A stretch of DNA of 64,000 bases from Symbiodinium natans (taxonomy: Eukaryota > Sar > Dinophyceae > Suessiales > Symbiodiniaceae), in the NCBI GenBank assembly GCA_905221605.1, contig CAJNDS010000262.1:120680-184679 (forward strand). The letters run 5' to 3'. Positions 42,372 through 50,993 of this stretch are shown here, in pieces. Both the position numbers and the translations under genes were made by a program. The stretch's first letter is position 1; every line of letters begins with the position of its first letter. Below the pieces are notes generated by a model, which was not told the DNA's origin, searched no databases, and was given only the letters and a program-made list of their open reading frames with translations.

Positions 42372-44573
42372 ATGAGGGGGTGTGTAAAATTCACCTGCGA
42401 CAGTACAGGGGGGCGAAAGCGTCGCTTGGTTACGTCGGCAACGCGGGCCAAGAAAGCCCATGCGAGACATAGCAAACTGTCCAGGCTGGGGCCGCCGCCC
42501 AGCACTAAACTCCGCGTGGTCAAGGCAGCGATCACATCCGTTGCTTTGTGGGGGCACCCCTCTGTGGGGGTATCACCTAAAAGAATGAAATGGCTCCGAA
42601 CAGTGGTAGGAAAACACCTGGGTAAATACAAGCTTGGGAGTTTGGAAACCATCTTGGACATGGGAGCCAAGAAATGCCAGGATCCAAAGCGCACAATCCA
42701 CAAGCAGCATTTCAAGGTGGTGGCCAAGGTTTTCCGTGCATGGATTGGTGGCGGAAAAGCCCACTTTGACTTGGCCTGGAAAACCACTTGGAAGAGGTTG
42801 AGTGCGGCCAAACACCACTGGCCACTGGTCACGGGGCCGATGGCAGCAACCATGGCGTACTTAATGGATCTGAAGGTGGATGCCAGTGACCCAGGCAAAT
42901 GGAAGAGAGGAAGCGTCCTCAACGTTGATTGGACCCAGCCACGCATGGGTAGCCTCGCCTACAAATGGCTTGAGGGATTCCTGGAGGAACAAAAACGGGC
43001 TGCAATAGCGCGACAGGCAGGTGGCGCTGGTGCCCAAGAGGGGCTGGATTGGACGCCGCATCACAAGCTGACGAAGCTGGGAGGCCTAAGCCCAGGCCTT
43101 ATGGAAGGTATAAAGTCAGTGTGGCACGCGGGCGTCATCACGGAGACCAAGCCAGGATGGTGCAAGAAGTGCCAAATGCCAGCAACTCTGGAGCATGTCC
43201 TCAAGGAATGTCCTTACTGGCGTGAACAAGGGTTCAAAGAACCCAAGCTCCAGGAATACTTGCGTCACAAATACCCATGGGAGTGTTTGTGGACAAGGGC
43301 ACTCCTGCCAAAGCCGGCGGTGTGGCACCCGAAGCCGCCGGAACACCTTTTAGGTCTGCGATACCAAGGATGCTTCGCAGCTGATGCAAAAGTGGAAGCG
43401 GAAGGCTTGATCTTCGCCACTGACGCAAGTGGAGGTCCAGGAGGAATAGACCCACGTGTACAAACATCAGCCCTTGCAGTGGTGGCTATGTCCTGGACAA
43501 AAGGTGTCCTGGTGGAAGTCGGACGGATTACAGAGCTGGTCTACCCGTGGCAGCCGGTGGTGGACATGGAGCGTCGTGCACTTTTCCGACTAATGGAGCA
43601 CACGGAGGATCTGATTGATGTCACTATGGATTGCAAGCCGGCAGTCCAAGTGCTACAAAAAACACAACCGCCGGAGGATGACCTGGAATGGAGCAAAGTG
43701 TGGAATGGCAGGAAACGTATCAAGGCAACATGGGTCCCGTCCCACAAAACTGAAGAGGAATTCCTGGCGAAGATGGGGCCGGGTACGTTGTGGCGACGTG
43801 CAGCGAATGACATGGCAGACAAAGTATGTGGAGCAGTGGCGGCGGCTGCTTACAGCCCAGCGCACAAGAGGCGTGTCAAAGAATTGGACAATGTGGTGCG
43901 CACACTTTCCCTGGCGTACGGTGCACGCGCAGCCCACATATTGCGGAAGCGCAAAGAAGAAGACTTCCCCTTCATCCTGGACCATGCGCACTACAAAGAG
44001 AAGATGGAAGCCTCGCAGAAAGCTGAGGGATGCAAAAAAGAGCAGGGCAGCGCCAAACTCAACAAACGCCAGCGGCTTTGGCAGTTGCTTAAAAACCCGG
44101 AGCGCGGGCATCAATGGGAGAAAGGCAGCGAACACCCCCGGAATTTAACACTGAAATGTCAACTGTGCGGGTTGTATGTACAACAAACCCTCACGAACTT
44201 GGAGGTGGTCTTGGAGCAGCACTGCGTCAACCAGCCGGAGGCGCGAGTGCGTGAAGAGTGGGGTATCCACCCCTCCCATAATATGGTGAATTTGGGAATC
44301 CGTTGGGTTTGCACAAAGTGTGACAGAACACATGCACCGGTCAGCCAGAAGTGCAATAAAAGCCTGGCGGGTGAGTGCAAATCGCGGACTTCTCAAGGCA
44401 AGCTGGCTACCCAAGCGCAAACCCTTGTCAATGGTGGAAGTATGAGCAACGTCCAGTTTCAGCAGCCTCGCGTTCAGTTTGGTGGGAAACACGCCAAAGC
44501 TAAGCCCCAAGCCAGCGCACAGCAGAAGATGTCATTGTTTGTTAGGCCTCGCCAAGCTGAGGGAACGCAGTAA
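42372..44573 (+). CDS. Chimeric frame: copia tail fused to C-terminal half of LINE ORF2
   Basis: 733 aa. The ATG at 42372 lies in the copia trailer. The first nine residues (MRGCVKFTC) read through the GTAAAATTCACC tail, and from residue 10 (DSTGGRKRRL) the frame is LINE ORF2, equivalent to residue 1014 of the intact copy. The endonuclease and the RT palm are absent. Present are the RT thumb/connection, a CCHC finger (C-x2-C-x8-H-x4-C), RNase H with D-E-D-D residues, the second Cys finger and the Q-x2-M-x2-F-V end. The frame lacks the 1-nt deletion seen in L2. The fusion is in phase, perhaps by chance. It could make an RNase H-bearing protein but not a functional retrotransposase. Confidence 0.85.
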   Translation: MRGCVKFTCDSTGGRKRRLVTSATRAKKAHARHSKLSRLGPPPSTKLRVVKAAITSVALWGHPSVGVSPKRMKWLRTVVGKHLGKYKLGSLETILDMGAKKCQDPKRTIHKQHFKVVAKVFRAWIGGGKAHFDLAWKTTWKRLSAAKHHWPLVTGPMAATMAYLMDLKVDASDPGKWKRGSVLNVDWTQPRMGSLAYKWLEGFLEEQKRAAIARQAGGAGAQEGLDWTPHHKLTKLGGLSPGLMEGIKSVWHAGVITETKPGWCKKCQMPATLEHVLKECPYWREQGFKEPKLQEYLRHKYPWECLWTRALLPKPAVWHPKPPEHLLGLRYQGCFAADAKVEAEGLIFATDASGGPGGIDPRVQTSALAVVAMSWTKGVLVEVGRITELVYPWQPVVDMERRALFRLMEHTEDLIDVTMDCKPAVQVLQKTQPPEDDLEWSKVWNGRKRIKATWVPSHKTEEEFLAKMGPGTLWRRAANDMADKVCGAVAAAAYSPAHKRRVKELDNVVRTLSLAYGARAAHILRKRKEEDFPFILDHAHYKEKMEASQKAEGCKKEQGSAKLNKRQRLWQLLKNPERGHQWEKGSEHPRNLTLKCQLCGLYVQQTLTNLEVVLEQHCVNQPEARVREEWGIHPSHNMVNLGIRWVCTKCDRTHAPVSQKCNKSLAGECKSRTSQGKLATQAQTLVNGGSMSNVQFQQPRVQFGGKHAKAKPQASAQQKMSLFVRPRQAEGTQ

Positions 44574-44705
44574 TTCCGCAGCCGTTTGGTGCAAGGAGCA
44601 GGGTTTTTTCGGCCTCGTAGCTGAGGGTGAGGGCCTCGCAACGGGGACTTGCGATTGGTGTTTACGGCCTCGCTTTGCTGAGGGTGTGTAATTCGGCCTC
44701 GCGGT
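44574..44705. repeat. Short-hairpin cluster between ORF2 and ORF3 of L3
   Basis: Copies of GGCCTCG-N-GCTGAGGG at about 44609-44628 and 44667-44685; another overlaps the ORF2 end at 44546-44563. Matches the cluster at 11262-11430. Confidence 0.75.
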
Positions 44706-44748
44706 GCCGCGTGCTTGCGACATCGTCGGACAAGGCGGGCCTGTAGCA

Positions 44749-45975
44749 ATGAGGCAATGGAAGACGGATGCTACGATGAGAAGACAAGGGTCCCGACTGC
44801 CATCCTGGTTAAGGAATCGGCCGGACAAAGGCAAGGGCAAAAGCAAGAACAAGCAGAAGGATCAGCCCCATGAACGTTCCCCGCTTCGACAGGCCAGACA
44901 CCCGGAGCAGCCTTGGGATAGTGAAGAGGAGAGAGCTTCGGAATCTCCGGTGGGTCCGGTACGCCTACGGGAGAGAGGAGAAGACAGTACGGCCTCGCCT
45001 CAAGCTGAGGGTGTCGATGAAGAGCAAGAGGCAAGCCAGCCTCGTACAGTCACGCTGGCGGAAGGGCCAGGTGCCCACAATATGGCCTCGCAGGAAGCTG
45101 AGGGAAAGGAGAAAAAGAAAGCCATGGGGCAAGTCAAGCCTGTGCACCTTTTGGTGCATAAATTGCAGAACCAGCAAAGGCCAAGGACAGCGCTCCATTG
45201 GCTTGGGGAGGTCCAATTGGTCCGCAACCCAACGACAGGGCAAAGCTTACAGCCTAGGGTGCTTCCCTTTATAGGTGCGGGGCGCACTCGACGAGGATAT
45301 GCTCTGGATCGGCTATGGGTCATGAAACTAGCGATGGAACCCCAGAGCTTTGGCAACGAAGCAGGGTATGGGGAACAATTCCCCACCCTGGTCACCAGGA
45401 CCCTGTGGGCAGGATGGATTGGAGTCCTTTTCGACGAAGCGGTGGAGGGTTACTGCCACCACTACTTCTATGGAAGTATCATCCGCAGGGCAGAGCTGTT
45501 CAACACATGGTGGCAGGAACATCGCCATGAAGCCGGGGTCCTCAGACAGTCCCTGTTTTACCTGGTGGCTATAACGTCATGGCTGACCATGCAAGGAGTT
45601 GCTCTATCGGATATCACGGTGAGCAACGTTGGGCGCGACCCAATGTCAGGATCGCTACCACGGGCAATGTTCTTTGACACGGCGGAGTGGACGACGCTGC
45701 AGGAGGAGAGATACAAGATATCATGCGGCCTCGTACGCCTCCTGGAGAAATATGATGAGGAGCTACTGGCAACCATACGTGGATTGGTCAGAACGTACGA
45801 CGGCAAGGCCAGCGCGCTTTGGATGGCGTGCGTAGGCAATGTCGGGCCATTTGCCCAGCACCTGCTGGATGCCGGAATTGCAAAACGAGGATGGGATGGA
45901 ACCCTACATTCGGTTCCGGCAACAGAGATCCAGAAAATCACGTTGGGCATGCCGTGTGACGAAGCTGATGAGTGA
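44749..45975 (+). CDS. LINE ORF3 (kinase-like fold candidate)
   Basis: 408 aa from ATG 44749 (MRQWKTDATMRRQG), 175 nt after the ORF2 stop. It is identical to the 9997-11223 copy except one His for Arg. The linker is ~1-130 with KGKGKSKNK and heptads ASPQAEG (82-88) and ASQEAEG (113-119), each encoded by a 21-nt hairpin unit. The globular part has K193 in WVMKL, a conserved EQFPTLVTRTLWAGWIGVLF block, a hydrophobic helix (SLFYLVAITSWL), D288-x4-N293 in LSDITVSNVG, and D310 in FFDTAEW. The spacing suggests a kinase-like or pseudokinase fold; the usual catalytic His is absent. No transmembrane or signal segment is convincing. A role in retrotransposition or host interaction is only inferred from linkage and conservation. 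Confidence 0.8.
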   Translation: MRQWKTDATMRRQGSRLPSWLRNRPDKGKGKSKNKQKDQPHERSPLRQARHPEQPWDSEEERASESPVGPVRLRERGEDSTASPQAEGVDEEQEASQPRTVTLAEGPGAHNMASQEAEGKEKKKAMGQVKPVHLLVHKLQNQQRPRTALHWLGEVQLVRNPTTGQSLQPRVLPFIGAGRTRRGYALDRLWVMKLAMEPQSFGNEAGYGEQFPTLVTRTLWAGWIGVLFDEAVEGYCHHYFYGSIIRRAELFNTWWQEHRHEAGVLRQSLFYLVAITSWLTMQGVALSDITVSNVGRDPMSGSLPRAMFFDTAEWTTLQEERYKISCGLVRLLEKYDEELLATIRGLVRTYDGKASALWMACVGNVGPFAQHLLDAGIAKRGWDGTLHSVPATEIQKITLGMPCDEADE

Positions 45976-46041
45976 GCAGCGCAGAACAGACAAGAAACAT
46001 GGATAGTGGTCAGAGAGGCACCAACAAACCGAATCAAAATA

Positions 46042-46192
46042 CCGCCTCGGCGTGCTGCCTGAGGAGTTTCGGCCTCGACTTCGGTCTGAGGGGTGCAAGA
46101 GAGGGAAGTTCGGCTCGGCATGACCTGAGGGAATTTCGGCCTCGACCACGGTCTGAGGGAATGGATTTCGGCCTCGACAAATGTCTGAGGAA
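46042..46192. repeat. Covariant hairpin cluster in the L3 3' trailer
   Basis: Successive hairpins: CCTC-GGC-N5-GCC-T-GAGG (46045-46064), CCTC-GAC-TTCG-GTC-T-GAGG (46073-46091), CCTC-GAC-CACG-GTC-T-GAGG (46140-46158) and CCTC-GAC-AAAT-GTC-T-GAGG (46172-46190), with one degenerate copy between. Both sides of the inner stem change together. Confidence 0.88.
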
Positions 46193-46261
46193 AGTGAGGG
46201 CTAGTACCGGTAGTCTCACTGTGCAGAGTTTGTAGCTTGTATGTTTCACCCACTAACCTCA

Positions 46262-46332
46262 GCCCCTTCGGGTGGCTACGCCTCGCAGCGTGCAGACGTA
46301 AAATTCACCTGGCTCAAGGTTTCGGCTCAACC
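46262..46332 (+). other. Tail-to-head junction: L3 3' tail / U2 spliced-leader relict
   Basis: Hairpin GCCCCTTCGGGTGGC (46262-46276; UUCG loop, one bulged U), hairpin ACGC-CTCGCA-GCGT, GTAAAATTCACC ending at 46309, then TGGCTCAAGG at 46310 and TTTCGGCTCAAC. The relict matches the last nine bases of the dinoflagellate spliced leader. Confidence 0.78.
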
Positions 46333-48436
46333 CCGGTGGGGTGCTCAGGTAGAGAGCGTCTTTAGTGCCGTTGTGGCTGGCCCTGGGGATTGTAACTAAG
46401 GGTAGGTTCCGTTTTGAGGCCCTGGCAAAACTGTGTTTGCTCGTAGGCCGGCTGACCGGCTAAGCTGTCATAGAGCGGCGGCCCGCCAACTGCTGCCGTC
46501 GACGAAGGGCGTGAGTGCACAGTTTTCGGCCTCGCTTCGCTAGAGGGAAGCTTTTCGTCCTCGCGTTGCTGAGGGAACCTTGTGGCCTACAGTCTGCTCT
46601 GGGTCACAGTGAGAGTTGCAGCCTCGCATTGCTTGAGGGGTGACGCAAGCCTGTTGCTCACCAGAGATTCCTGCTGTCTCTGGGTGAGCAAAACCCACCG
46701 ACCCTCATTTGGATTGAGGGCTGTGCTGAAGGTGAGTTTGGGTTCCTCGCTCACTTGTGTGGAAAACGAAGGTGAGACCGAACACGGGGGAAACGGCCAG
46801 GCACGCTGCAGACAGTGCAGGCCAACGTCGCACTGCAAGAGGCATCCTTGCAGTGGCGACAGGAGTGTCCCGAACAATTGCGGTGTGCTCGAGCCCAAGC
46901 TTGCAGGTTTTCGGGGATCTGCAAGCTGAGCACAACAGGATTTTCTTCGCAGGTAGAAGCAGGTAGAAAAGATTTGGCCCAACCCTGGTGGATCTGCCTG
47001 GACACAAATAACCAGAGGCATCAGTGTCGTAAAGCTCATTGACTGGTGCTACTGAGAAACCGTTGCCAAGGAACTTGCAGTAGGACTGTGGTGCGGCGCA
47101 GTGCAAGTTGAGAGCAGCTGTTGGTGGCTGCTCCCCGGAAAACCAATAGTCCAAGAAGCCTCCTTCGGCCTCGCTCCGTGCTGAGGGTTTGTAAGGGTTG
47201 GTATTGGCCGGAAAGGATTCAGATGGAGGTTACCCGATCTTCGCGCTTTTCCCATCTGAAGGCAACCAATGGTAATCAGCCTGCTGGACATGGCAGGCCT
47301 GCTTTTGTTTACATCCACGTCTCCTGCAAGGGCTGGGGTCTGTCCGTGCACACAGACAAGGCGGAACCTTGCAGATGTTTAGGTCCTCGCGGCACGGCCG
47401 CTGGAGGTTGTTTGAAGATGTTGGCTCTCACTATCTGGTGAGTGGTTTGTATGGGCACTTGCTGGGGCAAGGCGGCTCTGGCGTCTGAGGATGGTACATG
47501 TGCTGGCTGCTGAGTACGGGCCACCGAAAGAGACCTGTGGTAAGACAAGCGATGAAAGGAGCCGAACTCCTAAACTCTAGGACAGGCTAGCTCACGCGGA
47601 CGCCACGCAGAGTATGTGTCACTATCTTCAGATGTTGGAGCCAAATTGCCTAGCCTTGTGACGTGAGATGTGGTGTTTGGATTCGGCCTCAAGCACTGGA
47701 AGGCCTACAACAACAAATCCGAATGAAAACTGTGGTCCTAAGACACGCGGTGCAGCTGCTTATACGTGGCACCGCGGGGGTCACATAGAGATAGAGGGCT
47801 TGCCAGTAAGGGAACTCTGTCTAGAGAGAGCCCTGGCTCAGTGAGGAGCTGAGGGCCTGGCTGCGCAGATGCAGCGGAATGGTTGTTCGGCCTCGCCTCC
47901 GCTGAGGGAACAACAGTCAATGCTTCTCTGCAGTGTCGGTCCGGGTTAGTAAGAGCGAGAACGCCGGGACCTCGAGCTGCAGTTTTACCATGAAGCAACC
48001 GCGTGAGATGCATTATTGGTCAACTGGTGAGTAAGAGCGAGAAAGCCAGGGTGACGCTACTTTGGGGGAGGCTGCAAGGCACGGGTAGTAAGTGCGAGAA
48101 AGCCGGAGCTGCGGACGAACCTGGAGTAGCAGTCTTTCATACCTCACGTGTTTCACTTTGCGGCCTCGCATGCGCTGAGGAAATATGCCTCGAACAGAAC
48201 ATCCAGTGCTGAGTGGGGATTGCCAAACTTACGGAGGCTGATGCCACAACAAGTGCCTCAACAGCAATGCATGCGGAGGGCAAAGTTCGGCCTCGCGAGT
48301 GCTGAGGGTTGCAGCTGAGAGAGGGCCTAGCTGAGAACGCAACACCTCAAGCGAGGTAATTTTTAGTTTAGTTTCACCTTGACCAACGGCCCCTTCGGGT
48401 GGCTACGCCTCGCAGCGTGCAGACGTAAAATTCACC
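46310..48436 (+). mobile_element. Non-coding retroelement unit U2 (~2.1 kb)
   Basis: 2127 bp between a spliced-leader relict and a LINE-type tail. Interior as in U1, with scattered GGCCTCGC-N-GCTGAGGG hairpins and three GTAAG-x-GCGAGAA motifs at ~47,950-48,095. No convincing ORF. Counterpart of U1 across the inverted duplication. Confidence 0.75.
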
Positions 48437-48459
48437 TGGCTCAAGGTTTCGGCTCAACC
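48389..48459 (+). other. Tail-to-head junction: U2 tail / U3 spliced-leader relict
   Basis: UUCG hairpin at 48389-48403, tail GTAAAATTCACC ending 48436, TGGCTCAAG from 48437. Confidence 0.75.
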
Positions 48460-50558
48460 CCGGTGGGGTGCTCAGGTAGAGAGCGTCTTTAGTGCCGTTG
48501 TGGCTGGCCCTGGGGATTGTAACTAAGGGTAGGTTCCGTTTTGAGGCCCTGGCAAAACTGTGTTTGCTCGTAGGCCGGCTGACCGGCTAAGCTGTCATAG
48601 AGCGGCGGCCCGCCAACTGCTGCCGACGACGAAGGACGTTCGAGTGCACAGTTTTCGGCCTCGCTTCGCTAGAGGGAAGCTTTTCGTCCTCGCGTTGCTG
48701 AGGGAACCTTGTGGCCTACAGTCTGCTCTGGGTCACAGTGGGAGTTGCAGCCTCGCATTGCTTGAGGGGTGACGCAAGCCTGTTGCTCACCAGAGATTCC
48801 TGCTGTCTCTGGGTGAGCAAAACCCACCGACCCTCATTTGGATTGAGGGCTGTGCTGAAGGTGAGTTTGGGTTCCTCGCTCACTTGTGTGGAAAACGAAG
48901 GTGAGACCGAAACACGGGGGAAAACGGCCAGGCACGCTGCAGACAGTGCAGGCCAACGTCGCACTGCAAGCGGCATCCTTGCAGTGGCGACAGGAGTGTC
49001 CCGAACAATTGCGGTGTGCTCGAGCCCAAGCTTGCAGGTGTTCGGGGATCTGCAAGCTGAGCACAACAGGATTTCTTCGCAGGTAGAATCAGGTGGAAAA
49101 GATTTGGCCCAACCCTGGTGGATCTGCCTGGACACAAATAACCAGAGGCATCAGTGTCGTAAAGCTCATTGACTGGTGCTACTGAGAAACCGTTGCCAAA
49201 GAACTTGCAGTAGGACTGTGGTGCGGCGCAGTGCAAGTTGAAGAGCAGCTGTTGGTGGCTGCTCCCCGGAAAACCAATAGTCCAAGAAGCCTCCTTCGGC
49301 CTCGCTCCGTGCTGAGGGTTTGTAAGGGTTGGTATTGGCCGGAAAGGATTCAGATGGAGGTTACCCGATCTTCGCGCTTTTCCCATCTGAAGGCAACCAA
49401 TGGTAATCAGCCTGCTGGACATGGCAGGCCTGCTTTTGTTTACTTCCACGTCTCCTGCAAGGGCTGGGGTCTGTCCGTGCACACAGACAAGGCGGAACCT
49501 TGCAGATGTTTAGGTCCTCGCGGCACGGCCGCTGGAGGTTGTTTGAAGATGTTGGCTCTCACTATCTGGTGAGTGGTTGTATGGGCACTTGCTGGGGCAA
49601 GGCGGCTCTGGCGTCTGAGGATGGTACATGTGCTGGCTGCTGAGTACGGGCCACCGAAAGAGACCTGTGGTAAGACAAGCGATGAAAGGAGCCGAACTCC
49701 TAAAGAAAGGACAGGCTAGCTCACGCGGACGCCACGCAGAGTATGTGTTACTATCTTCAGATGTTGGAGCCAAATTGCCAGCCTTGTGACGTGAGATGTG
49801 GTGTTTGGATTCGGCCTCAAGCACTGGAAGGCCTACAACAACAAATCCGAATGAAAACTGTGGTCCTAAGACACGCGGTGCAGCTGCTTATACGTGGCAC
49901 CGCGGGGGTCACATAGAGATAGAGGGCTTGCCAGCAAGGGAACTCTGTCTAGAGATAGCCCTGGCTCAGTGAGGAGCTGAGGGCCTGGCTGCGCTGATGC
50001 AGCGGAATGGTTGTTCGGCCTCGCCTCCGCTGAGGGAACAACAGTAATGCTTCTCTGCAGTGTCGGTCCGGGTTAGTAAGAGCGAGAACACCGGGACCTC
50101 GAGCTGCAGTTTACCATGAAGCAACCGCGTGAGATGCATTATTGGTCAACTGGTGAGTAAGAGCGAGAAAGCCAGGGTGACGCTACTTTGGGGGAGGCTG
50201 CAAGGCACGGTTAGTAAGTGCGAGAAAGCCGGAGCTGCGGACGAACGTGGAGTAGCAGTTTTTCATACCTCACGTGTTTCACTTTGCGGCCTCGCATGCG
50301 CTGAGGAAATATGCCTCGAACAGAACATCCAGTGCTGAGTGGGGATTGCCAAACTTACGGAGGCTGATGCCACAACAACTCAACAGCAATGCATGCGGAG
50401 GGCAAAGTTCGGCCTCGCGAGTGCTGAGGGTTGCAGCTGAGAGAGGGCCTAGCTGAGAACGCAACACCTCAAGCGAGGTAATTTTTAGTTTAGTTTCACC
50501 TTGACCAACGGCCCCTTCGGGTGGCTACGCCTCGCAGCGTGCAGACGTAAAATTCACC
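48437..50558 (+). mobile_element. Non-coding retroelement unit U3 (~2.1 kb)
   Basis: 2122 bp, about 98% like U2 by eye with small indels, and with the same ends. This is the unit that the left arm lacks. No convincing ORF. Confidence 0.75.
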
Positions 50559-50581
50559 TGGCTCAAGTTTCGGCTCAACCC
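50511..50581 (+). other. Tail-to-head junction: U3 tail / LINE 5' fragment
   Basis: UUCG hairpin at 50511-50525, tail ending 50558, then TGGCTCAAGTTTCGGCTCAA of the LINE leader from 50559. Confidence 0.75.
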
Positions 50582-50991
50582 CGGTGGGGTGCTCAGGTAG
50601 GGAGTGCTGTTGCCTGGAGACTGTACCTAAGGGTGGGCTCCAACAGGACTCAAACCGCAACCACTGTGTTTGCTTGGTAGTCGGCTGCCAGCAACATAGC
50701 TGCCTGAGTACGGCCTCGCCAAGCGCTGAGGGAACTTTTCGGCCTCGCTTCGGCAGAGGGTGTGTTTTCGGCCTCGCTTCGGCAGAGGGAGTGGCCAAGT
50801 TTCGGCCTCGCTCCGGCTGAGGATACATAAAGTTCGGCCTCACTACGGTTGAGGGGATCTTCCGGCCTCGCATTGCTGAGGTGCTGGTGGGACTGGCATC
50901 AGGCTGCAGCAGTCATGGGGAAGCATTGTACTGTGTGTGCCCACTGCGAGGTGGGTTGGGTCTGGAATGAAGACTTGTACTACAACCCGTA
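50559..50991 (+). mobile_element. LINE 5' fragment (leader and first ORF1 codons)
   Basis: Matches the L1 leader 7541-7110, including the six-hairpin cluster, then stops inside ORF1. What follows (from ~50993) is the start of another non-coding unit with no tail motif between, so this is a deletion or recombination join rather than a tail insertion. Confidence 0.8.
50711..50881. repeat. Tandem hairpin cluster in the LINE leader fragment
   Basis: Six hairpins in the plus sense, including one AC/GT inner-stem version (CCTC-AC-TACG-GT-T-GAGG, 50838-50854). Counterpart of 7219-7390. Confidence 0.85.
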
Positions 50992-50992
50992 G
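50915..50992 (+). pseudogene. LINE ORF1, truncated after 25 codons
   Basis: ATG 50915 gives MGKHCTVCAHCEVGWVWN and a few more residues, then a TAG created at the join with the next unit. Only the first CxxC of the zinc ribbon remains. Confidence 0.8.
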
Positions 50993-50993
50993 C

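Larger units (their letters stand above)
33852..42395 (+). mobile_element. Ty1/copia-like element C2, no LTRs visible
   Basis: 8.5 kb with a ~420-bp leader, a gag frame (34273-35859), a pol frame (35811-42344) and a 51-bp trailer ending TGTAAAATTCACC at 42395. No LTR pair is seen. The 5' limit is the loss of homology to C1. Confidence 0.8.
42398..46309 (+). mobile_element. LINE-like element L3, 5' half missing
   Basis: Homologous to the last 3.9 kb of L2, from CGACAGTACAGG (equivalent to 13573) to the tail at 46309. It shares L2-specific substitutions, so it arose by duplication of L2 rather than as a separate insertion. Loss of the first half is most simply an internal deletion from inside the copia/LINE junction to this point. 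Confidence 0.85.
33852..50991 (+). repeat. Right arm of a large inverted duplication
   Basis: Plus-strand counterpart of 7110-26351: copia C2, LINE L3 (missing the 4.4 kb equivalent to 13574-17977), units U2 and U3, then the first 433 bp of a LINE. U3 is the extra 2.1-kb unit relative to the left arm. Confidence 0.85.

Noticed and set aside
46587-47154. Frames of ~130-250 codons on both strands in U units (also 8625-9392, 48716-49482, 51342-52001)
   Set aside because: They are broken by different indels in different units and show no domain or conserved frame, consistent with chance in GC-rich DNA.
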